54,084 nucleotides of DNA from an uncultured Bacteroidales bacterium (GTDB taxonomy: Bacteria > Bacteroidota > Bacteroidia > Bacteroidales > Muribaculaceae). Made by a program: the position numbers and the translations under genes. The notes below the pieces were generated by a model. It was not told where the DNA came from, made no database searches, and saw nothing but the letters and a program-made list of their open reading frames with translations. Positions within the stretch are counted from its first letter, which is position 1. The number at the start of each line of letters is the position of its first letter. The DNA lies in NCBI GenBank assembly GCA_902793405.1, contig CADBDH010000016.1, positions 1 to 54,084 on the forward strand, in the 5' to 3' direction. Below, in pieces: positions 28,175-38,000 of this stretch.

Positions 28175-30346
28175 TCAGTTATTCAAGATGATATTGATAA
28201 TGGCGTTGATATCTGCAATGTTGATCTCTTCATCACCGTTCACGTCAGCACTAGCCAATGTGGCATCATCACATGGCTCGCCAAGGATAATGCTAATGAC
28301 AGCATTGACGTCGGCAATGTTTACCTCGCCATCACCGTTCAGGTCACCCCTTAGCCAAGTGCTAGTATAGTAAACAAAAGAGACCACATCACTGGAGTGA
28401 CCTGACTCGAATGCATATGCCCAAATCTTCATATCCTTTTCAATGACAATAGGTTGGCCGCCATATAAATGCCATTCTAATACGTCAATGCCACCTTCAC
28501 TGAACGGAGGATATTCTAATGCGTAATAGATATCAATTTCGGGATCATCGTGAGATAAATACACCTCAGTGCCAGGCAAAACAGTAGTTCCTGATTCAAT
28601 TGACGCACTAGGCGGATCAACCTCATTGTGAGAGGACATGAAAAGCCAAATGATTTCGCTTGCGTTCTTCATGTCGCTGATGGTGTAGAATGCCTGAATG
28701 CCGATGTTGCCGTTGTGGGTAGCGTCCTGAACGAACAGTGGATTGTCGTTCTCGTTGGTGCGATACATGTAAACGTAGTTGTCGTGAAAGTCAACAGCGC
28801 TGCTATAGATTTCATAGGGGACCTCGTTGATGTCATTATACAAGTCTAAGGTATAATCAGCAGCCCGGAAGGTGTACTGATACATATTGCCGAAACCGTC
28901 GTTGATCCAAACGGCATAGCTCAAGTGCTCCGGATCGAGGCTGTTGCCATCAACATCGGTAGTGGGCAATGTGAAGCAGAACTTCGAGTAGCCACTTTCG
29001 TCACCACAGTCATACCATTCGTCAGCCGTAGGACTGGCAGGAATCACTGGTTTAGGAGTGGTAGCTAAAATTCCAAAGGGCTTTTCATTCCCATTCTCGT
29101 CATGGTTACAGAACTCGAGTGCAGTCAAGCTCAGGTCATCGCTATAGTAAGCATACAGACCAGTTGCATTGAAGATATCAGGGAACTCTGCGTTGATGTC
29201 ACCCTGGGTGTTCAGCAGATAGATGTAGTTATCATGAACCATCATCTGGATTTCGGTAATGTTCTCATCGATTTCATAGCCCATGTAGTATTCATCGTCG
29301 CCCAAAGTGTAAACGTAGGTGCTTCCCCAGCCTAGCATGATGCCATAGCCGTAGTCTTTGTTCCAGCTCAAGTACTGGCCTGTGGGAATCGTGATAATGC
29401 CAGTTGTTTGGTCATAAGTGCCCTTTACCCATGAGCCGTAACTATCTAAATACCATGCGGGGTTCTGAATGTAAACCTCACCATCGGGAGCGAAAGCAAC
29501 AGTAAATTTGTTGTTGGTGATGCTTGAACTAATACCATAATAACTGCTGTAGATGCAAGCGCTGTTACGCAAGTAGATATTGGTCTGACAACCATCGGGG
29601 ATTTCAGTGATGACAGTGGGCGTCTCGGGCTCGGGCTCAGTCTCAAACTCACCGATGGTGATGTCGTCCACGTTCAGGCGGAACATATCGCTTACGTTGC
29701 AGTGACGGATAGCGACACAGCCTTCCATTCCCTCATAATAGCTAAGGTCATAAGCGTAAGCCTTCATGCTGCCAGTAGTCTCTGCTTCACCCAACTCAAT
29801 CCACTCGCCATCTACGTTAACATAAGCAATAAAGTACTCACAAGCATAGCTGGGATCCTGACCACAAGCATAAAAACCAAAAGTGCCGCCCAGTTCGATC
29901 AATGGGGAAATGAGCCAGTTGTCGGGATATAGAGCTCCATAGTTGTTGTCATAGCTTGCAGAGGAAACACATCCAATGCCGCTGTGGGTTTGGAAGCCAA
30001 TGCCATCAGCATCATAGAGGTACTCCCAGCTGTAGCCATCCTCGTCATCGTCTCTAACGGTCCAGTCATTCATCTGCTCCTCATCCTCAAAATCCCAAAG
30101 CCAAGTGTTGCTGTATCTCTGAGCGTGATTGATTTTAGTGCGTTTAGTGGGGTCAAATGCTTTTAGTGGTGTACCGGGCAACACATTGGCATCACCCTTC
30201 TTGACCATCTTTGTATGATGGTCCATGGCCTTCATTTCCTTGATATTGACCTTAGTTGTCTGTTTGTTAATCAACTTGCGGTTTACACCTGCTGATGCGC
30301 CAAGTACAACAGCAGTCGTAATCAAAAGTACAAATAATCTCTTCAT
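28175..30346 (-). CDS. Secreted choice-of-anchor-J/adhesin-like protein with C-terminal dockerin
   Basis: The product has about 723 residues (a second in-frame ATG two codons upstream at 30352 is equally possible) and a signal peptide (MKRLFVLLITTAVVLGASAG). Residues about 85-235 match the cleaved-adhesin/choice-of-anchor-J jelly roll: WLWDFEDEEQMNDWTVRDDD, GCVSSASYDNNYGALYPDNWLISPLIEL, VAIRHCNVSDMFRLNVDDITIG. The middle is beta-rich, repeated and unrecognised. A Fn3-like stretch (IYYALEYPP) precedes the last 58 residues, which form a type I dockerin with two calcium loops, DLNGDGEVNIADVNAVI and DVNGDEEINIADINAII. It is probably displayed on the surface, but the partner for the dockerin is unknown. 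It has its own promoter and terminator. Confidence 0.85.
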   Translation of the reverse strand: MKRLFVLLITTAVVLGASAGVNRKLINKQTTKVNIKEMKAMDHHTKMVKKGDANVLPGTPLKAFDPTKRTKINHAQRYSNTWLWDFEDEEQMNDWTVRDDDEDGYSWEYLYDADGIGFQTHSGIGCVSSASYDNNYGALYPDNWLISPLIELGGTFGFYACGQDPSYACEYFIAYVNVDGEWIELGEAETTGSMKAYAYDLSYYEGMEGCVAIRHCNVSDMFRLNVDDITIGEFETEPEPETPTVITEIPDGCQTNIYLRNSACIYSSYYGISSSITNNKFTVAFAPDGEVYIQNPAWYLDSYGSWVKGTYDQTTGIITIPTGQYLSWNKDYGYGIMLGWGSTYVYTLGDDEYYMGYEIDENITEIQMMVHDNYIYLLNTQGDINAEFPDIFNATGLYAYYSDDLSLTALEFCNHDENGNEKPFGILATTPKPVIPASPTADEWYDCGDESGYSKFCFTLPTTDVDGNSLDPEHLSYAVWINDGFGNMYQYTFRAADYTLDLYNDINEVPYEIYSSAVDFHDNYVYMYRTNENDNPLFVQDATHNGNIGIQAFYTISDMKNASEIIWLFMSSHNEVDPPSASIESGTTVLPGTEVYLSHDDPEIDIYYALEYPPFSEGGIDVLEWHLYGGQPIVIEKDMKIWAYAFESGHSSDVVSFVYYTSTWLRGDLNGDGEVNIADVNAVISIILGEPCDDATLASADVNGDEEINIADINAIINIILNN

Positions 30347-30472
30347 AAGCATCGTATGGTTTAAAATGTAATCAATATTTTCAGTTAATAAGCGTGAGAA
30401 TGTTAATGGTCAGATCGAAAAGGAACACGCCTTTTCTTCAGAAAAACAAGTGGAACGCCATTGAAACAGCCA

Positions 30473-30504
30473 CAAAGTTAGGACAATAGTTCCTAATTAG
30501 CAAG
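30473..30504 (-). promoter_or_regulatory. Promoter for the dockerin-tailed adhesin gene
   Basis: On the minus strand CTTG (30501-30504) and TAACTTTG (30473-30480) are exactly 20 bases apart. The leader to the ATG would be about 115-120 bases, longer than for most genes here. Confidence 0.6.
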
Positions 30505-30529
30505 TAAAAGTTAGAGAATAATCGAAAAG

Positions 30530-33148
30530 TTAGAAGTTGAAGTGGAGTTGGATGCGGATGCCGTGGCGGTCGGAGCCGGCGTGGTCGCGGTAAGTCAGGC
30601 GCCAGACGTAGTCGATGCGCAAGATGGTGAGGATGTTGTCGAGGCCTACTCCTGCTTCCATGTAGGGCTTGTCGCCCATGGGCTGGCACAGGGCATCGCT
30701 GGGGAACAGAAAGAGGCCGCTTGTTGAGGGAGACGCAGGATTTTGCGTTTCTACCGCATAGGGATTGTTCTTGTCGCTGAGGCTGCCCCAGATGCCGCGC
30801 AGGGTGAGTACCTCGCGCAGGCGCAGCTTCTTGATGAGCGGCAGGCGGTTCATCAGGATGCCGTTGCCCCAATAGGTCAGGTCCCAGGTGAGGGCCTGGT
30901 CGTTGATGAACTCCATGGGTTTCATCAGGGCAAAACTCTCGGCCTGGATAGTGTAAGAGAGGTTGACGTTGGGCATCAACAGGTCGGGATAGGCCACCTG
31001 ACTCCACACCTTTTCTCCCTTGACAATGACGTCGGCATAGCCGAAGGCCGAGAACCAGAACCGCTTCTGCAACCCCAATTCGGTCTTGTTGATCTCGTGC
31101 AGACTGCCCATGAAGCCCTTGGGCATATAGGTTTGGGTCAAGGTGATGATGGGGGCATCCATATTGATGGGAATGCGGTAGGAGCGCGCCTGGTAGAAGG
31201 TCTCACCGGGAGCAAAGCGCAATTGCGCCGTGAAACCTGCCTCGGTATAACGCTTTACTCCCCCTCCTCCGGCACTTTGTGCCACCTCACCCCCGGCGGG
31301 GGAGGTGTTAAGACCAGTGCCGTCGGCATATCGGAACGGCACATATTGGGTGGCCTCGTGGATGTTGTGCTCGATGCCCAAGGCGATGGAGAAGTGGTTG
31401 TACCACTCGTGACGGTACTCCAGGCGAGTGGTGCGAAGGTATTGCATCCTCACGTCCTTGTGGCGACGGAGCGTCAGGAACATGTTGTCGGGGTTGGTGT
31501 ATAGGTAGTGTTGTGCCAGTTTGTCCACATCATAGCGGTGGCTCAGCCTCAGGCTATGGATGGGGAATTCCTGGTCGAGCGATTTCTTGGGCGCAAACGA
31601 GTATTCCAGCGAGCCCATGTACTTGAATTTCTTGTCGCGGGTACCATATGCCACATAGCCTCGGGCAAACCAATGGCGGCTCAGGTTCACATTGGTTATG
31701 CCACCCAAGCGCAACCTCACACCTTCCAGGGAGTTGCCGCTGATGATGGTGTTCAAGGGGCCCAGGTCGAATTTGCTGACCTTAGCCGTAGGTATATAGC
31801 CATTGACCATGATGATCACCACCTGCTCGGCCCAATAGAAAAGTTTGGAACCACGCAGGCGTTTCATCAGGCTCTGCATCGTGGCTGTGGTAGTCCGCAA
31901 CTCGGCGGGACGGTATTCTTGCCAGAATTCGTCGGGCATGAAGGCGACTCCGTTGCTGCTGGACTGTTCGCCCTTGAAGTTGAAAACGCCGGCCTCGGGG
32001 CGCTCAAAATTGTGGTCACGATAGGTGGTTTCGCGCCGTGCAAAAGCCTCGGGCACGCCAGGCATGAGTTTGAAACTCACCTCCACATTGTCGCGCACCT
32101 TGAGGCGCGAACCGTTGGGCGCGCGTTCAAAGTCCTGCACGATGCTCATGCGGTCCACATAGTTGAGGTTGATGTCATAAGGAACGCCCATGGACACGCG
32201 TTTGATAAACATTGTGGTGTCCTCGAGCGAGACGTAGAGGCGGCCCAGGAAGCCGAAGGTCTGGGGCGTGAACGGCACGAAACTCAGCACGGCACAGCGC
32301 TCGCCGTCAACATTGACTGTATCGTTGAGGTAGAACTTGTAGAAATCGACCGCGATGCGTGACAAGGGGCTGACAAAGCGGTTGGTCAGCAGGGTCACAT
32401 CGTTCTGGAAGATGTCGATTTCGCCCATGAACTCATCCAATATCTTCTTGATGTTTTCCTGATCGATGCGCTCGTCGATACCGGCATTGCGGGTACCCAA
32501 GATGAGCTGCTTGTGGCCACCCTCGCCATAGTAGTCGCGGGCGACGGTCTCCTTGATGGAGATGGGCAGGATGCGTTTGCCCGTGAGCAACGACGTGTCG
32601 GCATACTCATCGATCCACGCCTGTTCCTCGGGCTTGCTGATGATGTCGTTGAGGTTGCCGAAACCCAACATCATGCGCTCATACTGGGTATAACCATAGT
32701 GCGGATGTCGGCGCGGGTCGTTGTCATCGCGCCGCTCCCGCAGTTTCTTGATCATCTCAACAGCGGGGTTGTTCTTCTTGCTGTATTTTTCCTTGCCCTT
32801 GTGCACGACCAGTTCGTCGAGTTCGACACCTGTCGCCACCAGGTCGATGAGCACCACACTCCCCTGCCCCGGCTTGATTTCCACCTCTTTGGGTTTGTAT
32901 CCCATGGCGGTAACGCGCAGTTTCGAGAATTTTGCCCTAGAGTTGATGGTGAAGCCGCCACGGTCGCTGGCCAGTGTGCCCTCGTTGGTCCCCATGAGCG
33001 AGACGGACGCATAGGCAATGCCCTCGTGCGATAACGAGTCACGCACCAGGCCGGTAATCTGTGTCATCGCCGCCTGCTGTCCCATTGCCGTCAGAGCCGT
33101 GAGCATGATGGCAACAAGGCATATGATATGTTTTATCAGCCGTCTCAT
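30530..33148 (-). CDS. DUF5686 outer-membrane protein with carboxypeptidase-like plug domain
   Basis: The 872-residue protein has a signal peptide (MRRLIKHIICLVAIMLTALTAMG), a carboxypeptidase-regulatory-like beta sandwich at about residues 28-115 (ITGLVRDSLSHEGIAYASVS, GGFTINSRAKFSKLRVTAMG) and the DUF5686 region after it (ELVVHKGKEKYSKKNNPAVEMI, LPISIKETVARDYY, FLGRLYVSLEDTTMFIKRV). The second half is a beta barrel ending in RHGIRIQLHFNF, the aromatic end of an outer-membrane strand. Residues 614-631 and 799-807 are encoded by two different palindromic repeat elements read in frame. The -7 box lies so close to the ATG that the mRNA would be almost leaderless. The function is unknown; the family is usually taken as TonB-independent outer-membrane barrels of Bacteroidota. 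Confidence 0.85.
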   Translation of the reverse strand: MRRLIKHIICLVAIMLTALTAMGQQAAMTQITGLVRDSLSHEGIAYASVSLMGTNEGTLASDRGGFTINSRAKFSKLRVTAMGYKPKEVEIKPGQGSVVLIDLVATGVELDELVVHKGKEKYSKKNNPAVEMIKKLRERRDDNDPRRHPHYGYTQYERMMLGFGNLNDIISKPEEQAWIDEYADTSLLTGKRILPISIKETVARDYYGEGGHKQLILGTRNAGIDERIDQENIKKILDEFMGEIDIFQNDVTLLTNRFVSPLSRIAVDFYKFYLNDTVNVDGERCAVLSFVPFTPQTFGFLGRLYVSLEDTTMFIKRVSMGVPYDINLNYVDRMSIVQDFERAPNGSRLKVRDNVEVSFKLMPGVPEAFARRETTYRDHNFERPEAGVFNFKGEQSSSNGVAFMPDEFWQEYRPAELRTTTATMQSLMKRLRGSKLFYWAEQVVIIMVNGYIPTAKVSKFDLGPLNTIISGNSLEGVRLRLGGITNVNLSRHWFARGYVAYGTRDKKFKYMGSLEYSFAPKKSLDQEFPIHSLRLSHRYDVDKLAQHYLYTNPDNMFLTLRRHKDVRMQYLRTTRLEYRHEWYNHFSIALGIEHNIHEATQYVPFRYADGTGLNTSPAGGEVAQSAGGGGVKRYTEAGFTAQLRFAPGETFYQARSYRIPINMDAPIITLTQTYMPKGFMGSLHEINKTELGLQKRFWFSAFGYADVIVKGEKVWSQVAYPDLLMPNVNLSYTIQAESFALMKPMEFINDQALTWDLTYWGNGILMNRLPLIKKLRLREVLTLRGIWGSLSDKNNPYAVETQNPASPSTSGLFLFPSDALCQPMGDKPYMEAGVGLDNILTILRIDYVWRLTYRDHAGSDRHGIRIQLHFNF
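30729..30754. repeat. GAGACGC-type palindromic element inside the DUF5686 gene
   Basis: On the plus strand the arms GAGACGCA and TGCGTTTC surround GGATTT, an imperfect copy of the palindrome in the dnaE leader, with the extra outer TCTAC of the fuller element. It is read in frame on the minus strand as VETQNPASP (residues 799-807) and so did not break the gene. Confidence 0.7.
31256..31309. repeat. GC-rich double-hairpin element inside the DUF5686 gene
   Basis: This 54-base stretch (18 codons) holds two hairpins: GGCAC-TTT-GTGCC and CACCTC...GAGGTG, the latter with an inner CCCC/GGGG stem. It looks like the intergenic GC-rich repeats spread in many gut bacteria and reads in frame as NTSPAGGEVAQSAGGGGV (residues 614-631), a Gly/Ala/Ser-rich segment unlike the rest of the barrel. 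Confidence 0.7.
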
Positions 33149-33155
33149 CGTGCCG

Positions 33156-33163
33156 CAAAGATA
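33156..33163 (-). promoter_or_regulatory. Putative -7 box directly before the DUF5686 ATG
   Basis: Reads TATCTTTG on the minus strand and ends seven bases before the ATG at 33148. A start of transcription at the usual distance would leave a leader of 0-4 bases. No -33 TTTG is visible. Confidence 0.45.
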
Positions 33164-33184
33164 CTGCTTTTTTACTTTTTTATG

Positions 33185-33215
33185 TTTGGCTATCGGCCAA
33201 ATAGTCGTAAATTTG
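33185..33215 (+). promoter_or_regulatory. Promoter for the GH20 hexosaminidase
   Basis: TTTG at 33185-33188 and TAAATTTG at 33208-33215 are 19 bases apart, an excellent fit. The ATG follows at 33250. Confidence 0.75.
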
Positions 33216-33249
33216 CAGCAAACAAATCAATAATCAATTTATTATCAAG

Positions 33250-34902
33250 ATGAAAAAACTCCTGCTTATTATTGCCGCATGGATGTCGGTTGTAGCTATA
33301 GGAATGGCCCAAACGCCTCGTGCCGATTATCGCGTGGTTCCCTTGCCCGACGCCATCAACGGCATCAAGAGTGCCGATTTCTCACTCACGCCCCAGCGTC
33401 TGATCAATTACCCGACTGGAAACCGTGACATGGAGCGCAACGCCCTGTTTCTGAGCCAGTATATCGAGGAGATGACGGGTAATCACCTGAGCATTCGCCC
33501 CACGCGCAACTCGCGCGACTATGCCGATAACATCACCCTGCTGCTCGACGGCAAAATAATCAATGAAGAAAGTTACCGCATCACGGTCACTGCCCGGGGT
33601 GTGGAAATTGCAGGCAAGACGCCGGCGGGCGTGTTCCAGGGCATTCAGGTGCTGCGCAAATCATTGCCCGTGGGTCCTGCGCCCATGGTCTATCTGCCTG
33701 CTGCACAGATCGAAGGCTCTCCCCGCTTTGGCTATCGCGGCATGCACCTGGACTGCGTGCGTCATTTCTTCAGCACCGAGGCCGTCAAGCGTTACATCGA
33801 CATCCTGGCCCTGCACGGCATGAACCGCATGCACTGGCACTTGACCGATGATCAGGGTTGGCGCATCGAAATCAAGAAATACCCGCGCCTGACCGAGGTG
33901 GGTGCTTGGCGCGACGGTACCACCCTGGGCCACAACTCGCCCGTGAAGGACGGCATCCGCTACGGTGGCTACTACAGTCAGGAGGAAATACGCGACATCG
34001 TGCAGTATGCCGCCGACCGTTACATCACTATCATCCCCGAGATTGACATGCCGGGTCACATGGTGGCTGCCATGGCCGCATATCCCGAGCTGGGTTGCAC
34101 GGGAGGCCCCTATGAGGTGTGGCAGCGTTGGGGCGTGACCGACGACATCCTGTGCTTGGGCAAAGACAACACCCTGCGCTTTATTGAGGATGTGTTGACC
34201 GAGGTCGCCCAGCTGTTTCCCGGCGAGATGATTCACATCGGTGGCGACGAGTCGCCACGCGTGCGCTGGGAGCAGTGCCCCTTGTGCCAGCAGCGCATCA
34301 AGGACTTAGGCATCAAGGCCGAGGGCAAACAGAGTGCCGAGGCCTTGCTGCAGGGCGCTCTCACCACCCATGTGCAGCAATACTTGAGCAATTTTGGCAA
34401 GCGCATCATCGGCTGGGATGAACTGTTGGGCTGCGAGGTGGATACCACAGCGACCATCATGTCGTGGCGGGGTGCCGAGCCTGGAGCCCAAGGCGCCCAA
34501 CTGGGTCACGATGTGGTCATGACGCCCGTTGATCCCTTGTATTTTGACTATTATCAAACCAAGAGCACATGGAACGAGCCGTTGGCCTTCGGCGGTTGCA
34601 ACACGTTGAAGAAAGTGTATGATTTTGAGCCCGTGGCCGACAAATTGCCAGCCGACAAACGTGGCCACATTCTGGGTGCTCAGGCTAACGTGTGGACCGA
34701 ATACATCACTTGCGAGCCACAGGTCCAGTATCAGGTGCTTCCCCGTATTGCTGCGCTGGCCGAGGTGTTGTGGCTGAATCCCCAGGACAAGAATTATCAG
34801 GACTTTAAGGATCGTTTGCCTCGACTGACCAACATCTACAGGCTGTACAACTGGACCTATCGCGCCAAGAGCCTGACAACCGAAGACGAGGCTAATGACT
34901 AA
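33250..34902 (+). CDS. Beta-N-acetylhexosaminidase, family GH20
   Basis: The 550-residue enzyme has a signal peptide (MKKLLLIIAAWMSVVAIGMAQ), an N-terminal GH20b-like domain (about 25-155) and the catalytic barrel. Signatures in order are RFGYRGMHLDCVRHFF, LHGMNRMHWHLTDDQGWRIE, IPEIDMPGHMVAA, the catalytic pair Asp333-Glu334 in HIGGDESPRVRW, GWDELL and GAQANVWTEY. It removes terminal GlcNAc or GalNAc from glycans by substrate-assisted catalysis in the periplasm or at the surface, which suits mucin, N-glycan or peptidoglycan-derived sugars. The C-terminal lectin or Fn3 modules seen in larger relatives are absent. It stands alone behind a strong promoter. Confidence 0.95.
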   Translation: MKKLLLIIAAWMSVVAIGMAQTPRADYRVVPLPDAINGIKSADFSLTPQRLINYPTGNRDMERNALFLSQYIEEMTGNHLSIRPTRNSRDYADNITLLLDGKIINEESYRITVTARGVEIAGKTPAGVFQGIQVLRKSLPVGPAPMVYLPAAQIEGSPRFGYRGMHLDCVRHFFSTEAVKRYIDILALHGMNRMHWHLTDDQGWRIEIKKYPRLTEVGAWRDGTTLGHNSPVKDGIRYGGYYSQEEIRDIVQYAADRYITIIPEIDMPGHMVAAMAAYPELGCTGGPYEVWQRWGVTDDILCLGKDNTLRFIEDVLTEVAQLFPGEMIHIGGDESPRVRWEQCPLCQQRIKDLGIKAEGKQSAEALLQGALTTHVQQYLSNFGKRIIGWDELLGCEVDTTATIMSWRGAEPGAQGAQLGHDVVMTPVDPLYFDYYQTKSTWNEPLAFGGCNTLKKVYDFEPVADKLPADKRGHILGAQANVWTEYITCEPQVQYQVLPRIAALAEVLWLNPQDKNYQDFKDRLPRLTNIYRLYNWTYRAKSLTTEDEAND

Positions 34903-34950
34903 CTGCCGGATGACGTATATGATTTTATTGCAATAAAAAACCTTCATTTG

Positions 34951-34981
34951 TTTGAATATTAAAAATAAAATCATATATTTG
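34951..34981 (+). promoter_or_regulatory. Promoter upstream of the amidase leader
   Basis: TTTG at 34951-34954 and TATATTTG at 34974-34981 are 19 bases apart, an excellent fit. Transcription would start near 34988, only about 13 bases before a strong terminator-type hairpin. Confidence 0.7.
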
Positions 34982-35000
34982 CACCCAAATAATGATTACC

Positions 35001-35037
35001 AAAAAGGCTCACACACGCTGTTGAGCCTTTTTGTTTA
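35001..35037 (+). terminator. Terminator or attenuator hairpin in the amidase leader
   Basis: AAAAAGGCTCA and TGAGCCTTTTT form a perfect 11-bp stem with a 10-base loop, running into TTGTTT. It has all marks of an intrinsic terminator. It may end the GH20 transcript, or end a short RNA of about 45-50 bases begun at the promoter just upstream, or act as an attenuator for the amidase gene at 35086. Confidence 0.75.
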
Positions 35038-35085
35038 ACCAAAAGTGTCAAGTCAAAATTCATGTTTAACTCTTAATGCTTTATT

Positions 35086-38000
35086 ATGATGAAAAAAATC
35101 CTACTATTGCTTTTGCTTGCGGCAGGCACGGTCGGCATGGCGCTGGCCGTCACTGCCGACGATGTGAGAATCTACATCAATCCGGGCCATGGCGGGTGGG
35201 GTCCTAACGACCGCCCCATGGCCACTATCTCTTATCCGATGCTCTCCGAGACCGGCAGGCCCGACACCTGCGGCTTCTATGAGAGCAACACCAACCTGTG
35301 GAAGGGTCTGGAAATGCGTGAGGCCCTCAAGCGCATGGGCGTCAAGGGCGATAACATCACCATGTCGAGAACGGCCAGCGGGCCTTTCCCCTATGACGGC
35401 AACACCTATGGCGCTTACAGCAAGCCCCTAACTGTCATTTCGGCCGAAGCCGAGGAGGGTGACTATGACATGTTCATTTCGATTCATTCCAACGCCCTGA
35501 CCGAGGGCACCTCGACCAATTATCCGCTGTATATCTATCGTGGCACCGATGATGCCGAGGCCGTGAGCGGCAGCAAAGCCATGTGCCAAAAGAGTTGGCC
35601 CCTGCACTGGATGAACGAGGTGGATCCCACAAGTTCCTATAGTCGCACGAGCACTTATATCAAAGGTGACGTCAGTTTCTACGGCAGCGGCTCGAACAGC
35701 ACTAACACGGCATCGGGCGTTACTTATTATGGCTATCTGGGAGCCCTCAAGCACGGCGTGCCCGGATTCCTGGTGGAGGGCTACTTCCACACCTATCAGC
35801 CTGCCCGTCACCGCGCCCTTAACCAGGACTATTGCCGCCAGGAAGGCATCCGACTGGCGCGTGGCGCAGCCGATTACTTCGGCATCAACGGCGAGACAAC
35901 CGGTTACATCATGGGTAGCGTCAAGGACGCGGTCAACAGTCTGCAAAACAGCCTGTACACCTATGCCTCGGGCTCTATCGATGCCCATGCCCCCGTCAAT
36001 GGGGCGGTTGTCAACCTCTACAAGGGCGGCACTCTGGTAAATACCTACACGACCGACGGCAATTACAACGGCATCTTTGTCTTTGACAACCTGGCACCCG
36101 GCAACGATTACACCATCAGCGTCAGCTGCGATGGCTATGACGAGTTGCTGAATCAAGGCAGTTACACCGTCAAGGCCAACGAGACGACCTATATGGTGCT
36201 CTATCTTGAAGGCGGTGAGCCTCTCGAACCCGTCGAGCCTGTCAAGGGCATTTTCGCCTATAACCTGAACCGCAGCATTGATGACAACGGCAAGTATGTC
36301 TTCACGTTTGACTGCAACAGCGAGCCCAACGAGGCCTATCTCGTGTTCACCGACAGCGTGAGCGGCGAGGAGGCCGGACGCATCACCTTGAGCGGTATCG
36401 TCGAGGGCAGCAATACCCTTACGTTTGCCCCCGAGGACTTGCCCGGCAACGATGGCCAAGTGCTGGCATGGTCGGTGAACGTGGTGGGCAAGCCGATTAC
36501 GGCGATTGACCGCCTGAATGCCGTCAACGCTTCCTATACCCGTGCCACCGTCGCTATCGACCGCAGCCCCGAGAGCAGCCATTTCGGTACCATCTACGTG
36601 GGCGAACGCGTGGGCTCGAACAATGCAGGCAATGGCCTGTATGCCTGTGACATCGACGGCAGGCCCCGCAACACGACGGTATATCGCGGAGGCCAGGCAC
36701 TGAGCAACTGTTTCCGCATCGGTGTGGACGGTGAAGGCAAGGTTTATATCCCCGACTGGGCCGATGCCACTTCGGGCATCTATGTCGCCGACCCCGACAA
36801 TCTGGGCGGCACGTTCACCCCGTTCTTTGAGGGTACGCGAGCCAGCTCGGGCCTGATTACCAACAGCAACGGTGAGGGCGTCGGCAGTTCTGTTCCCAGC
36901 GTTTGGGTTCAGGGTTATGGTGCCGACTCCAAGCTCTATGCCTATCTTGAGGATGTCATCGGTCCCTCAGGCAAGGGCAATGGCGTGGGTGTCTATAACA
37001 TCGGCCAGCCCGATGGCAGCCTGCTCGCCACATGGGACCAGGCTCCCAATCAATATTTTGACATCGGAGCGCTCGAGCAGAGTACCAACGGCAACATCAT
37101 CGCCGACCCGGCAGGTCGCGGCATCTGGGTATGCCAAAACCGCAGCAAGGGCCAGAACACCGCAGCCGTTCCTTCGCTCGTGTTTGTAGATAATGACGGC
37201 AACGTCCTGTTCAACAGCGGCACCGATTTGACCGCGCTCAATGGCTCGGCAATCGCAGGTTTCGCCATCAACAACAGCAACGACGTAATGGTCATCAACG
37301 ACGGTGACGGCATTGTCCAGTTCTTTGACATCACCTGGAACGGTAATGTGCCCGTCTTGACCGCCAATGGCACGTCGTTCACCGCCGATGCCCGCACCAG
37401 CGCCAATGCCATTTACCAGATGGCGTTTGACTGGGGCGGCAACCTCGTATGTGCCGGCAAGAACATCGGCATCTACTCGATACCGACCGACAACAACCAG
37501 AGCACGACGCCTGCACGCACTGCCCTGAGCGTCGTCAAGAAGGATTTGCCCGTTGACACCTCATTTGTCAAGGGTATCTTTGCCTACGGCCTCAACAGTG
37601 CCCAGAACGATGATGGCAGCTACACCTTCACCTTTAACGCCAACACTGCGGCTCGTGGGGCCAGCCTCATCTTCACCGACAACACAACCGGCGAGGAAGT
37701 GGGTCGCGTGGCACTGACCGATGTGGTCGAGGGCGAGAACACCATCACATTGACCGAGGAGCAGTTGCCCGGCAACGATGGCCAGGTGATGAACTGGGCC
37801 GTGAATGTAGTGGGTGATGCCATAACCCGCATTACCCGTCTGAACGACAACTATGCTTCCTATACCCGCGCCGCCGTTGCCATCGACCGCAGCCCCGAGA
37901 GCAGCCACTTCGGCACCATCTATGTGGGTGAGCGCATTGCCAAGAACAATGCGGGCAACGGTATCTATGCCTGTGACATCAATGCCCGCCCGATGAACTC

